Of a DNA stretch of 64,000 nt, positions 1-8,408 are shown one piece after another (within the stretch, counting starts at the first letter, position 1; each line of letters starts with the position of its first letter). Under the pieces are notes generated by a model, which made no database searches, was not told the DNA's origin, and was given only the letters and a program-made list of their open reading frames with translations. Made by a program: the position numbers and the translations under genes. The DNA is from Streptococcus sanguinis SK355 (GTDB lineage Bacteria; Bacillota; Bacilli; Lactobacillales; Streptococcaceae), in NCBI RefSeq assembly GCF_000212855.1, contig NZ_GL890993.1, positions 276,999 to 340,998 on the forward strand, given 5' to 3'.

Positions 1-14
1 TCCAACTTTTTCAT
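1..14 (-). CDS. 5' end of a gene running off the left edge
   Basis: Only the first codons (Met-Lys-Lys-Leu) are inside the window. The start is supported by a strong ribosome binding site (GGAGAGG, about 8 bases upstream) and a perfect TATAAT -10 box at 51-56. The Met-Lys-Lys start would fit a secreted or membrane protein, but nothing can be said about function. Confidence 0.6.
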
Positions 15-50
15 AATTAAATCCTCTCCTAAAATTTAATTTACTAATCC

Positions 51-133
51 ATTATACACTTTTTTTTGACATTTACATATATAAAAACTTGAAAATTACA
101 AAAAAATTAGAACATAATTCATTGAAATGTCAA
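51..133 (-). promoter_or_regulatory. Promoter region with a 9-bp inverted repeat
   Basis: A TATAAT -10 box (51-56) lies upstream of the left-edge gene, but the correctly spaced -35 position (about 74-79) is poor. A perfect inverted repeat TTGACATTT (66-74) / AAATGTCAA (125-133) flanks this region with 50 bases between the arms. A weak -35 next to an inverted repeat would fit activator control; that part is inference. Confidence 0.4.
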
Positions 134-205
134 CTTTTCAAATTTTATAGACTTTTGAGAGTCTTTTGCCTCTATTTAATAGAAAAATAAATCAACATTA
201 TCGTC

Positions 206-1096
206 TTATATTACTCTGTTAGCTCGACTTTCCATACTCCTGTTTTTTCTCCATTTTCGTATCACTAGACCAACTGTTAAATAAAGAATAGTCGGAATCA
301 TCCCCACTGAAAGCGAGAAGAGGAAAGCCTGATTTTTTTCTACCGAGACAAATCCTAGTAATAGTAAAGGACTTATAACTGCATCCTCCATAGTGTGCAT
401 AATAACTAGAGGCCAAACAGATTTGGTAATTCTAAAAATCTCTGTATACATGACCGTCCAACATGCAACAGTTATCATCCCTATAAGGAAGAATGTAAAC
501 CTTCCAACCGGCAAGGTATTTTGGATTTCTCTCTCAGACAGAAACTTCATAATGTAAGGCAGATGCCAAATCCACCAGATAAAGCCAACAAGTAGATATA
601 ATTTTAAGTCGGATAATTTTAATTTGATTAATTGATTGGTAAGATATGCCCTCCAAACAGATTCTTCAAAAATATTTTTTATGAATTGAGTTCCTATCTG
701 TGTGAGCAAGATTCCAAGATAGGCTGTGAACTCAACCTTCACATCTGTCACTCTGATGCCTTGTGTCATCAATCCCAAGAATATCACTATCATCGTAACA
801 AGAGGGTAGACTAAAAAACTAATCAGGTATAATTTTTTGTTATTTTTAAAATTAATGGAGAACCCTGCCTCTTTCCAGCCGTCTCTGCCAAAGCTTCTAA
901 GAAAGATGGTACAGATTAAGGGAGTTACCAGCCAAATCAGCATCCCTAAAGAGCCGCTTCCTATCTCTGTTCCGATATTTTCGTAATGAGCTTGGCCGGT
1001 TACTTTATCAACAACATAACCAATCCAGCCACATAGGGTACTGAAGAATGCAAAGATAATGACATTGCGCTTAATTGTAGTTATGGACTGTTTCAT
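206..1096 (-). CDS. CPBP-family intramembrane metalloprotease
   Basis: Integral membrane protein of 296 residues with about eight hydrophobic segments. It carries the CPBP/ABI motifs: EESVWR (EExxxR), a later WWIWHLP segment supplying the second histidine, and MHTMED near the end. The family includes CAAX-type endopeptidases and proteins for bacteriocin immunity; the substrate here is unknown. The ribosome binding site AAAGGAG supports this start. It follows the serine hydrolase gene by 27 bases on the same strand, so the two are probably co-transcribed. No promoter was seen between them. Confidence 0.8.
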   Translation of the reverse strand: MKQSITTIKRNVIIFAFFSTLCGWIGYVVDKVTGQAHYENIGTEIGSGSLGMLIWLVTPLICTIFLRSFGRDGWKEAGFSINFKNNKKLYLISFLVYPLVTMIVIFLGLMTQGIRVTDVKVEFTAYLGILLTQIGTQFIKNIFEESVWRAYLTNQLIKLKLSDLKLYLLVGFIWWIWHLPYIMKFLSEREIQNTLPVGRFTFFLIGMITVACWTVMYTEIFRITKSVWPLVIMHTMEDAVISPLLLLGFVSVEKNQAFLFSLSVGMIPTILYLTVGLVIRKWRKNRSMESRANRVI

Positions 1097-1123
1097 AGCA
1101 GTCTCCTTTCGTCAAAAAATTAT

Positions 1124-2131
1124 TCATCTCTCTTGTTTTAAATCCTTCTGTCTCTTGACACCGGCCGCAATAGCCCGAAAAATAGTAGGGTAGGGACGTT
1201 TTTTTGTCTGGTTGAAGGTACCTGTGACAAAGACATCCTTTTCTGGACAATGAAAGGCAAAACTTCCTGTTATCCCACTATGGCCACGAATTTCATGCGC
1301 GCCACCGAAAAAGAGAGACATGAAGGAGCTGATTGTCAGCTGCATCATACCGCTGCCATACTTGAGAGGGCGGAATTGAATAGGGCGAAAAGCCAGCTGC
1401 TGAATATGGGACTTTGCAAACAATCTGCCAGTAAAGAAAGCACGGATAAAGGTCATTAACTCCCTGTTAGTCGCCACAATACCGCCTTGGTAGACTTGAC
1501 TGGAAAGATAGGCTTGAAAAGCTATAGACTGCTTGCCATTGTATAGGGGAGCAAGTTTCTCATAGCCTGTCCCCCAATGGGTCTGACTAAGCTGAAGCGG
1601 CTGGCAAATGATGTGCTCTAACAGTTCCTCAGCGGTCTGGCCAGTCACTGTTTCAGCCATTTTACCTAAGAGCATAGCATTGATATCAGCGTAGTAGGCT
1701 TTATCTCCGTCCAGACATGATTTAGCAGGTAATTCTGCTATCATTTCCAGGGCTTCTTCAAAAGGTACCCGCCGATCGGCTTTGTACAAGTCATCTATCA
1801 AAACCTTTCCATTTATTTGACGGTCCATTTCATAATTCGGAAAGCCGGATATTTGATCCAGCAGATGTCGTACAGTAACCTTCTCCGCTTGAGACAAATG
1901 CTTGGTCACTTCTGGCGGTAAAATATCCGTCAATCCTGTATCATAGGTCAGCTTTCCTTGGTCAATCAGCTGGAAAACAATCGCATCAGTATATAACTTG
2001 GAAATACTGGCAGTGACAAAAGGCGTGTCACTCGTCATCTGTCCCTTGTTTTCTTCCAAATAGAGTTGTTCCCCCTGATAGGCTAATATACTGGCTTCAT
2101 AAAGTTGCCTGCTTTTTAGAAAAGTTGTCAT
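1124..2131 (-). CDS. Serine hydrolase of the beta-lactamase (class C)/penicillin-binding-protein-like family
   Basis: 335 residues with the three family signatures in order: SxxK (Ser42-Ile-Ser-Lys45), a Tyr-x-x-Asn-like motif (YADIN, near 146) and HSG (about residue 284) in place of KTG. There is no signal peptide or membrane segment, so the enzyme is predicted to be cytoplasmic. Relatives act as esterases or D-peptidases; no substrate can be assigned. The start follows GGAGG by 9 bases. The 366 bases upstream separate it from clpL and hold the clpL terminator and an inverted repeat. Confidence 0.8.
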   Translation of the reverse strand: MTTFLKSRQLYEASILAYQGEQLYLEENKGQMTSDTPFVTASISKLYTDAIVFQLIDQGKLTYDTGLTDILPPEVTKHLSQAEKVTVRHLLDQISGFPNYEMDRQINGKVLIDDLYKADRRVPFEEALEMIAELPAKSCLDGDKAYYADINAMLLGKMAETVTGQTAEELLEHIICQPLQLSQTHWGTGYEKLAPLYNGKQSIAFQAYLSSQVYQGGIVATNRELMTFIRAFFTGRLFAKSHIQQLAFRPIQFRPLKYGSGMMQLTISSFMSLFFGGAHEIRGHSGITGSFAFHCPEKDVFVTGTFNQTKKRPYPTIFRAIAAGVKRQKDLKQER

Positions 2132-2205
2132 TGCTGCTTTCCTCCAAATTGTCTAAATTTTTCCTTGAAAATCCTAAAGCATGCGAGCCTAATATCTTAT
2201 TTGAG

Positions 2206-2296
2206 AAAAGCTAGGTTGATTCGAGTCATCGACTGCTTAGGAAATATCAATAGTTTGTTTCATTTTACCAATACTTCCTAATCAATCCTAGCTTTT
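2206..2296. repeat. Imperfect inverted repeat in the clpL-hydrolase gap
   Basis: The arm AAAAGCTAGGTTGATT (2206-2221) is matched by its reverse complement with one extra T at 2280-2296. A second inverted pair, TTAGGAA (about 2239) and TTCCTAA (2275-2281), lies inside and shares bases with the outer arm. The element could be a long hairpin in the hydrolase leader or a small non-coding repeat of the kind streptococci carry. Copy number elsewhere is unknown. Confidence 0.5.
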
Positions 2297-2439
2297 CATC
2301 AGCATCAGATTCCAATGTTTTTATATACCTAATAGTGACATTTCTTTTAGGTGCTGTCAAGAAGGATTAAGTTGAGATTTTGGGATAAATGCTAATTTAT
2401 TTCCAGAAAGGGGAGATATTTGAATTCCTACTCAACAAA

Positions 2440-2472
2440 AAAGACCTGCCTTCATCTAAGAAGGAGGTCTTT
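2440..2472 (-). terminator. Rho-independent terminator of clpL
   Basis: On the minus strand AAAGACCT and CCTTC pair with GAAGG and AGGTCTTT around a short loop, and a T run follows. It lies about 25 bases after the clpL stop codon. Confidence 0.85.
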
Positions 2473-2497
2473 GAAAACTTAATTAACTTAGTAAGCT

Positions 2498-4636
2498 TTA
2501 TTCTGCCTGCTTGTCTTCTTCAGATGCGGCAGCGCCTTTTTCCCGGATAACCAAGACACCATCTTCCAAATCGGCCGTCAAGTGCTTAGCATCTAGATTA
2601 TCTAAGTGGAAATCAGTCACCTTGTCACGAATTTGCTGCTCGATGACCCGGCGGAGTGGACGAACACCCATGACTTGGTCATAACCAGCATCGCGCAGGA
2701 ATTCCTTAGCTGCATCAGATACTACCAGATCAATTTCTTTCTTGCTCAAGGTTTGATTTACTTCAATCAGCATGAGATTCACAATCTCCATCAAATCTTC
2801 TTTCTTGAGATGAGAGAACTCAATAACTGCATTGAAACGATTGAGGAACTCTGGACGGAAATAAGCTTTGAGTCGATCCATCAGATCAGGCTTTTCTGCA
2901 TCCTCTTCCAAGCCTGCTTCATAGCCAAATCCGGCATTGGAAGTCGCAATGATAACCGTGTTCTTAAAGTTGACTGTATTCCCTTGACCATCTGTCAAAC
3001 GACCATCATCCAGAACTTGAAGGAGAAGGGTAATCACCTGTGGATCCGCCTTTTCAATCTCATCCAAGAGGATGATAGAGTAAGGATTGCGGCGCACACG
3101 CTCAGTCAAGGTATTGCTGTTATCATCATAGCCGACATAGCCCGCAGTGGTACCAATCAGCTTGGAAACGGCAGTCCGGTCGGAGTATTCTGACATATCC
3201 AAACGGATGATGGCTTCCTTGGTACCGAACATATCTAGAGCCAGTTGCTTAGCCAGCTCAGTCTTGCCGACACCTGTCGGACCAACAAATAGGAAGCTTC
3301 CGATTGGACGGTTGCCTTCATCAAAGCCCGCACGGTTTCGGCGGATAGCCCTAGCCACAGCTGCTACAGCCTTGTCTTGGCCGATAACTTTGGCTTTGAG
3401 ACGGTCATTCATGCCCTTGAGGCGCTCAATGTCGCTGGCACCCATCTGAGATACCGGCACTCCCGTCATCCGCTCAACAGACTCTGCTACGTCATTGACC
3501 GTAGCAGTCACCTTCATATCCTCGGTGTGGTTTTGAATTTTCTTTTCCAGCTCTTCAATGCGGGTCTTGGCATTCAGAGCTGCTTCATAATCTTCTTTTT
3601 CAACAGCTGCTTCCTGCTTGTCTTTCTGTTCAGCAATCTCATGTTCAACCGCATGAACATCGGTTACTGGATGCTGGGCTGCCAGGTGGGCAGCAGTCAC
3701 GTCGACCAGATCAATGGCCTTGTCTGGCAAGCTCCGCTGTGGAATATACTGGACAGAGTAGTCCACAGCTGCTTTCAGCACTTCATCCGGCAGGATGACA
3801 TTGTGGTGCTTTTCGTACAGGTCCCGAATACCTCGAAGGATCTGATAAGTATCTTCAGCAGATGGTGCATTGACCTTGACTTCATTGAACCGGCGAGCCA
3901 GAGCTGCATTTTTGAGAATGGTGTTACGGTACTCGTCCTGAGTAGTAGCCCCGATAACGGTCAACTCTCCACGAGAAAGTGCTGGTTTGAGAATATCCGC
4001 CATGCCCTTAGAGCCACTATCTCCACCGATAGATCCTGCTCCTAGGATTTGATGGATTTCATCAAAGAAGAGGATAATGTTGCCGGCTTCCTTGACTTCA
4101 TTGACCAAGTTTTGGATATTTTCTTCAAAGCTACCACGATATTGAGTACCAGCTTCCAGACCAGAAATATCAACAGAAATAATTTCCTTGTTCTTGATGG
4201 CCGCTGGCACGTCACCATTGACGATAGCCTGAGCCAATCCTTCTACGACAGCGGTCTTTCCGACACCTGCATCTCCGACCAGAACTGGATTATTCTTAGT
4301 CCGGCGGGAAAGGATTTCAGCAGTTTCTTGGATTTCCTTATTGCGCCCAATGACTGGATCTAACTTACCATCACGAGCGTCCTGAGTCAGATTGCGACCT
4401 AGCTTAGCCAGGATACCATCCTGCTTAGGTCCCTGAGCAGCAGTCTGGCTAGTCTGCTCACCCGCTCCTTGACCGGGGAGCTTGCCAGTAGCACGGTACT
4501 GAGCAAACTCTTCCGGTGTGACCTCTCTACCATTAATCAAGTAGCGCCGGTGTTCACTGTTGTAGCCGCCCATGCGCCCCATGAGTTGGTTGAAAAGGTC
4601 GTCCATATTGTTAAAATTGTTGTAGTTGTTGTTCAT
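2498..4636 (-). CDS. clpL: ClpL, stress-induced HSP100-family ATPase/chaperone
   Basis: 712 residues. The Asn/Gly-rich N terminus (about 1-75, starting [19 protein letters not shown]) is diagnostic of ClpL and replaces the double Clp-N domain of ClpC. Two AAA+ modules follow: NBD1 with GDAGVGKT and the downstream FFDE Walker B, and NBD2 with GPTGVGKT. A short UVR-like coiled segment ([10 protein letters not shown]) sits between them. ClpL disaggregates and refolds proteins in heat, acid and antibiotic stress and does not require ClpP. No CtsR tandem heptads (GGTCAAA) are visible upstream. Instead there is a strong promoter flanked by TACAnnTGTA operators and an AT-rich leader of about 300 bases. 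Confidence 0.93.
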   Translation of the reverse strand: MNNNYNNFNNMDDLFNQLMGRMGGYNSEHRRYLINGREVTPEEFAQYRATGKLPGQGAGEQTSQTAAQGPKQDGILAKLGRNLTQDARDGKLDPVIGRNKEIQETAEILSRRTKNNPVLVGDAGVGKTAVVEGLAQAIVNGDVPAAIKNKEIISVDISGLEAGTQYRGSFEENIQNLVNEVKEAGNIILFFDEIHQILGAGSIGGDSGSKGMADILKPALSRGELTVIGATTQDEYRNTILKNAALARRFNEVKVNAPSAEDTYQILRGIRDLYEKHHNVILPDEVLKAAVDYSVQYIPQRSLPDKAIDLVDVTAAHLAAQHPVTDVHAVEHEIAEQKDKQEAAVEKEDYEAALNAKTRIEELEKKIQNHTEDMKVTATVNDVAESVERMTGVPVSQMGASDIERLKGMNDRLKAKVIGQDKAVAAVARAIRRNRAGFDEGNRPIGSFLFVGPTGVGKTELAKQLALDMFGTKEAIIRLDMSEYSDRTAVSKLIGTTAGYVGYDDNSNTLTERVRRNPYSIILLDEIEKADPQVITLLLQVLDDGRLTDGQGNTVNFKNTVIIATSNAGFGYEAGLEEDAEKPDLMDRLKAYFRPEFLNRFNAVIEFSHLKKEDLMEIVNLMLIEVNQTLSKKEIDLVVSDAAKEFLRDAGYDQVMGVRPLRRVIEQQIRDKVTDFHLDNLDAKHLTADLEDGVLVIREKGAAASEEDKQAE

Positions 4637-4935
4637 AGCATTGCCTCACTTTTTTATATTTTATTTTACATAATTTTTTATTTTGCTAAAATTTCAGATA
4701 AGAAATCTTTTCCTTATCTACTATAAATATTCATTTGGGAGATCTTCTCCTATCTATTATCTTACATAACTTATTTCATTTCCAAAAATTAAGACAAAAT
4801 TAGTCTTTGTTTTTATGAGTGAATTAGATTTCTTTCAGAAGAAGATGATTTTACATAATTTTTAATCCTCCCAAAAATAAGTGCCTTCCGGCTGTATTCA
4901 TACCTTCTGATTAAATTTACGTAAACTTTTTTGTT
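4637..4935 (-). other. clpL: Long AT-rich clpL 5' leader with a hairpin and repeats
   Basis: If the promoter at 4946-4974 is used, the clpL message starts with about 300 untranslated bases. They hold a 7-bp hairpin (AGATAAG/CTTATCT, 4696-4719) and two exact copies of ATTTTACATAATTTTT (plus-strand reading, 4663-4678 and 4848-4863). A GGGAGG ribosome-binding sequence (minus strand, about 4865-4871) is followed by a minimal ATG-TAA start-stop. No longer gene is evident in this gap. Confidence 0.5.
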
Positions 4936-5014
4936 TACAGTTGTAATTTTATCATGACAGAATTTATTTGTCAATATATTTTACATAATTTTTTAAAATA
5001 AATTTACAGTTGTA
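4936..5014 (-). promoter_or_regulatory. clpL: clpL promoter flanked by two cop-box-like operators
   Basis: Reading the minus strand: TTGACA (4969-4974), a 17-base spacer, then an extended TGA-TAAAAT -10 (4946-4951). The identical palindrome TACAACTGTA occurs at 5005-5014, upstream of -35, and at 4936-4945, abutting the -10 and covering the start site. TACAnnTGTA is the operator core of CopY/BlaI/MecI-family repressors. A third copy of the 16-base repeat ATTTTACATAATTTTT lies at 4978-4993. No CopY-type gene is in the window. Confidence 0.75.
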
Positions 5015-5050
5015 ATCAGAATTGCCATCAAGTCCTTTCTCATTCTTATA

Positions 5051-5085
5051 AAAAAAGCCCTGCAAGCTAGAGTCATGCAGAGCCT
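5051..5085 (-). terminator. Terminator at the end of the fucose operon
   Basis: An imperfect stem (AAGGCTCTGCA with TGCAGGGCTTT, including wobble pairs) is followed by a T run on the minus strand, about 30 bases after the fucO stop. Confidence 0.75.
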
Positions 5086-5113
5086 TGTTTGTTTCAGCAG
5101 AATTTTTTCGTTC

Positions 5114-6265
5114 TTAGAAGAGTTCTCTATATAAAGCAATCGTTTCTTCTAGAGTCGGCATGAATGGATTGCCTGGCGCGCAAGCATCAATCAAAGCGTT
5201 TTTAGATAGGTAGTCAAAGTCAAAGTCTTTTTCTTCGATACCAAGTTCAGTGAGTTTCTTCGGAATACCAACCGTTTCAGACAGTTTTTCGATTTCAGAA
5301 ATGGCATAAGCTGCACATTCTTCATCAATCTTTCCTTCGATTTGCAGGCCAAGAGCTTTGGCAACATTGCGGAAAGCTTCTGGTACCCGTTTAGCATTTT
5401 CACGCTCTACAACTGGCAGGAGCATGGCACAGCAGACACCGTGCGGCAGATTGTAAACTGCCCCAAGCTGGTGAGCCATGGAGTGAACATAACCTAGACC
5501 AGCATTGTTAAAGGACATACCGCCAAGGAAGATGGCATTCACCATGCCTTCACGCGCTTCAATATCCTGGCCATTGGCAACCGCACGAGGAAGGTATTCC
5601 TTGATAAGTTCAATAGCTCCGATAGATAATTTCTTGGTTACACCGTATGCTCCTGGTGTGACGAGAGCTTCGACTGCGTGAGTCAAAGCATCCATCCCTG
5701 TTGCTGCTGTGAGGGCAGCTGGTTTGGATACCATGAGTTCGGGGTCATTGACTGAGATTAGGGCCAAGCTATTCTTGTCCACCATAACCATCTTAACCTT
5801 GCGTTCTTCATCTGTGATGACATAGTTAATGGTAATTTCAGCTGAAGTTCCCGCTGTAGTATTGATTGCCACTACTGGCAGACCTTTCTTAGCAGACTTG
5901 TGTAAGCCTTCGTAGTCTTGTGGTTTGCCACCATTTGTCGCAATAACTGAAATACAGCTAGCCGCATCCTGTGGTGAACCTCCGCCGACACTGATGATGA
6001 AATCACAGTTGTGTTCCTTGAGAGCAGCCACACCATCCATGACATTCTCACAAGTCGGATTTGGCTCAACATCGCTGAAGATCACATACTGGATACCTTC
6101 CGCATCTAGTGGTCCTAGGATTTGGGGCAGGATATCACTGCCTTCGATAAATTTATCCGTCACCAGCAAGGCCTTACTATAACCCAGCTCTTTAACATAA
6201 GGACCAACTTCCTTGACAACACCTTTGCCAATAAGATTGACAGCGGGTACGTAAAATGTAGACAT
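5114..6265 (-). CDS. fucO: Lactaldehyde reductase (iron-dependent alcohol dehydrogenase)
   Basis: 383 residues, the usual length of group III alcohol dehydrogenases. The GGGSPQDAA nucleotide-binding motif and the metal-binding histidine region (HSMAHQLGAVYNLPHGV) are intact. FucO reduces the L-lactaldehyde released by fuculose-1-phosphate aldolase to 1,2-propanediol with NADH, keeping fucose breakdown redox-balanced without oxygen. It is the last gene of the fucose locus, 187 bases after fucU; a possible internal promoter (TTGCAA-N17-TATCAT) lies in that gap. Position supports lactaldehyde over butanol or glycerol as substrate. Confidence 0.88.
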   Translation of the reverse strand: MSTFYVPAVNLIGKGVVKEVGPYVKELGYSKALLVTDKFIEGSDILPQILGPLDAEGIQYVIFSDVEPNPTCENVMDGVAALKEHNCDFIISVGGGSPQDAASCISVIATNGGKPQDYEGLHKSAKKGLPVVAINTTAGTSAEITINYVITDEERKVKMVMVDKNSLALISVNDPELMVSKPAALTAATGMDALTHAVEALVTPGAYGVTKKLSIGAIELIKEYLPRAVANGQDIEAREGMVNAIFLGGMSFNNAGLGYVHSMAHQLGAVYNLPHGVCCAMLLPVVERENAKRVPEAFRNVAKALGLQIEGKIDEECAAYAISEIEKLSETVGIPKKLTELGIEEKDFDFDYLSKNALIDACAPGNPFMPTLEETIALYRELF

Positions 6266-6452
6266 ATATTTTCTCCTTTTGATTTATGTTGTTAATATAA
6301 TGATACTGCAAAAATCTGCTTTTTGCAAGAATTTTTGTGATTTTTTTAACAAGCAGATTGATAAAAAAAGCAAAGAAAGTCCCAGATAAGGATGAGGAAC
6401 AAGGACACTCCTTTCCAGAAGCAACCTTGCCCATCTCTTACCTGTTTTTTCA

Positions 6453-6881
6453 TTAGCTGGCAATAACACCTTTTTTCAAAATGATGTTGCCGTACAGAGC
6501 TCCCTCACCCGTTTGGATAACCAAATAAGCTTTTTCCGCCTGCTCATAGAAATCAAAGCGTTCAAATTCTTTAATGGCTGTACCTGGATAGTGCTTTTCT
6601 AACAAAGCCTTGTAGTCATCCCAGATGACTGGTACGGTCGGATCTCCCGGCACTACCTGCATCAGGCCTGCTTGGTAATCACTATAAGCATCCAAGGGCA
6701 GGACAGTCAAGATAGCATCTAGCAGCGCTGGAACTCCGTGACCGTCACAGCGAACAACCCGCTGACCAATCCGATGGGCAGGGAAGTTTGCATCGGCAAT
6801 GACCACTTCATCTCCGTGCCCCATCTCCATCAGATACTTGACCAATTCTGGACTCAAAATAGTTGGAATATGCTTTAACAT
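6453..6881 (-). CDS. fucU: L-fucose mutarotase (RbsD/FucU family)
   Basis: 142 residues, typical for FucU. The conserved N-terminal block (LVKYLMEMGHGDEVVIADANFPA) with the catalytic His and Asp is present, as are the late Tyr residues. The enzyme interconverts alpha and beta anomers of fucose so that the isomerase receives its preferred form. The start codon lies immediately after the stop codon of the kinase gene, so the two are translated from one message. Confidence 0.88.
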   Translation of the reverse strand: MLKHIPTILSPELVKYLMEMGHGDEVVIADANFPAHRIGQRVVRCDGHGVPALLDAILTVLPLDAYSDYQAGLMQVVPGDPTVPVIWDDYKALLEKHYPGTAIKEFERFDFYEQAEKAYLVIQTGEGALYGNIILKKGVIAS

Positions 6882-8366
6882 CTAGCTTCCTACTTTCATA
6901 CTTGCTTGAAATTCTTGATAGGACTGAGCCAAGTCTGAACCTTCTTGAGCTTGGTATTGCTTGGTCTTTTCTGAATCCTTGATGAGCTTTTGGGCAGTCT
7001 GTCGATCTTGAATCTCACCCAAGGTCAAAAGCTGTGCCAAGATATTTCCCAAAGCGCTGGCTTCAATCGGCCCTGTTAGGACTGGTTTCTGGCTTACATC
7101 GGCTGTCAGCTGGCAGAGTAGTTCATTTTGAATACCGCCGCCGACCATGTGAATTTGCTCGATTTTCTGACCGGTCAGGCTCTCAATTTGCTCCACGGTT
7201 TGACGGTAGGCAAAAGCGAGACTTTCCAAGATCACTCGGACGACCTCTCCTTTGCTTTGAGGGACAGGCTGGTTGGTCATATGACAACGCTCCTTGACCT
7301 TCGCCTCCATGTCTCCCGGAGCTGCAAAAATAGGGTCATTGGGGTTAATCCAAGAGCGATTATTCGTGACGTTTCTTGCCAGATTCACCATTTCAGCAAA
7401 GCTGATGTCCTCTCCTTGCAAGCGCCAGTCCCGCTGCAGTTCTTGGATAATCCAGAGACCTGTCGTATTCTTCAAAATCCGATAGCGTCCGTCAAAGCAG
7501 CCTTCATTGGTCAGATTGGCCTCTAAAGCTGACTGGCTGGTTACAGGATTCTGAGATTCTAGACCGACCAGAGACCAAGTACCGCAAGAGATAAAAGCTG
7601 TTGGCTGCTCACTCGCATAAGGAATAGCCAGAACAGCTGCCGCTGTATCATGACCAGCCCCAGCAATGACATCAAAAGGCTCAATTTTCAGCTCTTGTGT
7701 GATCCGTGGCGACAGGCTTCTCAGGACTTTTCCTCCCTGTATCACCTCACCAAACCACTTTTTAGGAATCCCTAGCGTCTCAAAAACGCTGTCAGACCAT
7801 GTCTGAGAATTGATATTGAGCAGACCGCTACTGCTGGCAATGGTATACTCGCTGGATAAAACACCTGACAAAAGATAGTTAATCAAATCCGGCATGAAGA
7901 GCACGCGCTCTGCAACTCTTGCCAAATGGGGCTTTTCCTGCAAATCAGCGAATATTTGTAGAACAGTATTAATGCAGGCAGGCTGTACGCCTGTCTCCTC
8001 AAAAAGCGCCTCTTTACTGATTTTCTTATAAAAAGTTTCTTCGTATTGGCCCATACGATTGTCACGATAACAATGCGGCTGGTAGAGCAGATCTCCGTTT
8101 TGGTCTAGGTAGGCATAGTCCACACCCCATGTATCAACGGATATGGATCGAATATGAATCCCATCTGCTGAAGCTTTCTTGATCCCAATCTTGATTTCTC
8201 CAAACAGATGCAAAATATTCCAATAAAGACCGTCATTCACGTTCATCGGCTCGTTTTTGAAGCGATGAACTTCTGATAGCTGGATACTATGGCCATTGTA
8301 AATTGCTTGCATGACACGACCTGAACTAGCACCTAGGTCAATGGCCAGTAATTTCATCAATGTCAT
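6882..8366 (-). CDS. fucK: L-fuculokinase of the rhamnulokinase-like FGGY family
   Basis: About 494 residues. The N terminus LLAIDLGASSGRV and the VDTWGVDY and GAGHDTAAAV motifs mark an FGGY sugar kinase, closest by eye to RhaB. Because it lies between fucose isomerase/aldolase and fucU/fucO, L-fuculose is the expected substrate; activity on L-rhamnulose cannot be excluded. The ATG at 8366 is preferred to one 12 codons earlier, because GGAGG lies 8 bases before it. It follows the substrate-binding protein gene closely. Confidence 0.85.
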   Translation of the reverse strand: MTLMKLLAIDLGASSGRVMQAIYNGHSIQLSEVHRFKNEPMNVNDGLYWNILHLFGEIKIGIKKASADGIHIRSISVDTWGVDYAYLDQNGDLLYQPHCYRDNRMGQYEETFYKKISKEALFEETGVQPACINTVLQIFADLQEKPHLARVAERVLFMPDLINYLLSGVLSSEYTIASSSGLLNINSQTWSDSVFETLGIPKKWFGEVIQGGKVLRSLSPRITQELKIEPFDVIAGAGHDTAAAVLAIPYASEQPTAFISCGTWSLVGLESQNPVTSQSALEANLTNEGCFDGRYRILKNTTGLWIIQELQRDWRLQGEDISFAEMVNLARNVTNNRSWINPNDPIFAAPGDMEAKVKERCHMTNQPVPQSKGEVVRVILESLAFAYRQTVEQIESLTGQKIEQIHMVGGGIQNELLCQLTADVSQKPVLTGPIEASALGNILAQLLTLGEIQDRQTAQKLIKDSEKTKQYQAQEGSDLAQSYQEFQASMKVGS

Positions 8367-8408
8367 TCTCATCTCCTCCAATACACCAATCTTTACAAAC
8401 AATTTTGA

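Noticed and set aside
2606..4363. Long plus-strand frames within clpL
   Set aside because: The opposite strand encodes a complete ClpL with all motifs; the plus-strand frames show no recognisable domain or translation signals.
6882..8366. Reading the kinase as rhamnulokinase and the locus as a rhamnose operon
   Set aside because: The isomerase, aldolase, mutarotase and reductase are all of fucose type and no RhaA or RhaM is present; the RhaB-like sequence is shared by streptococcal fuculokinases.
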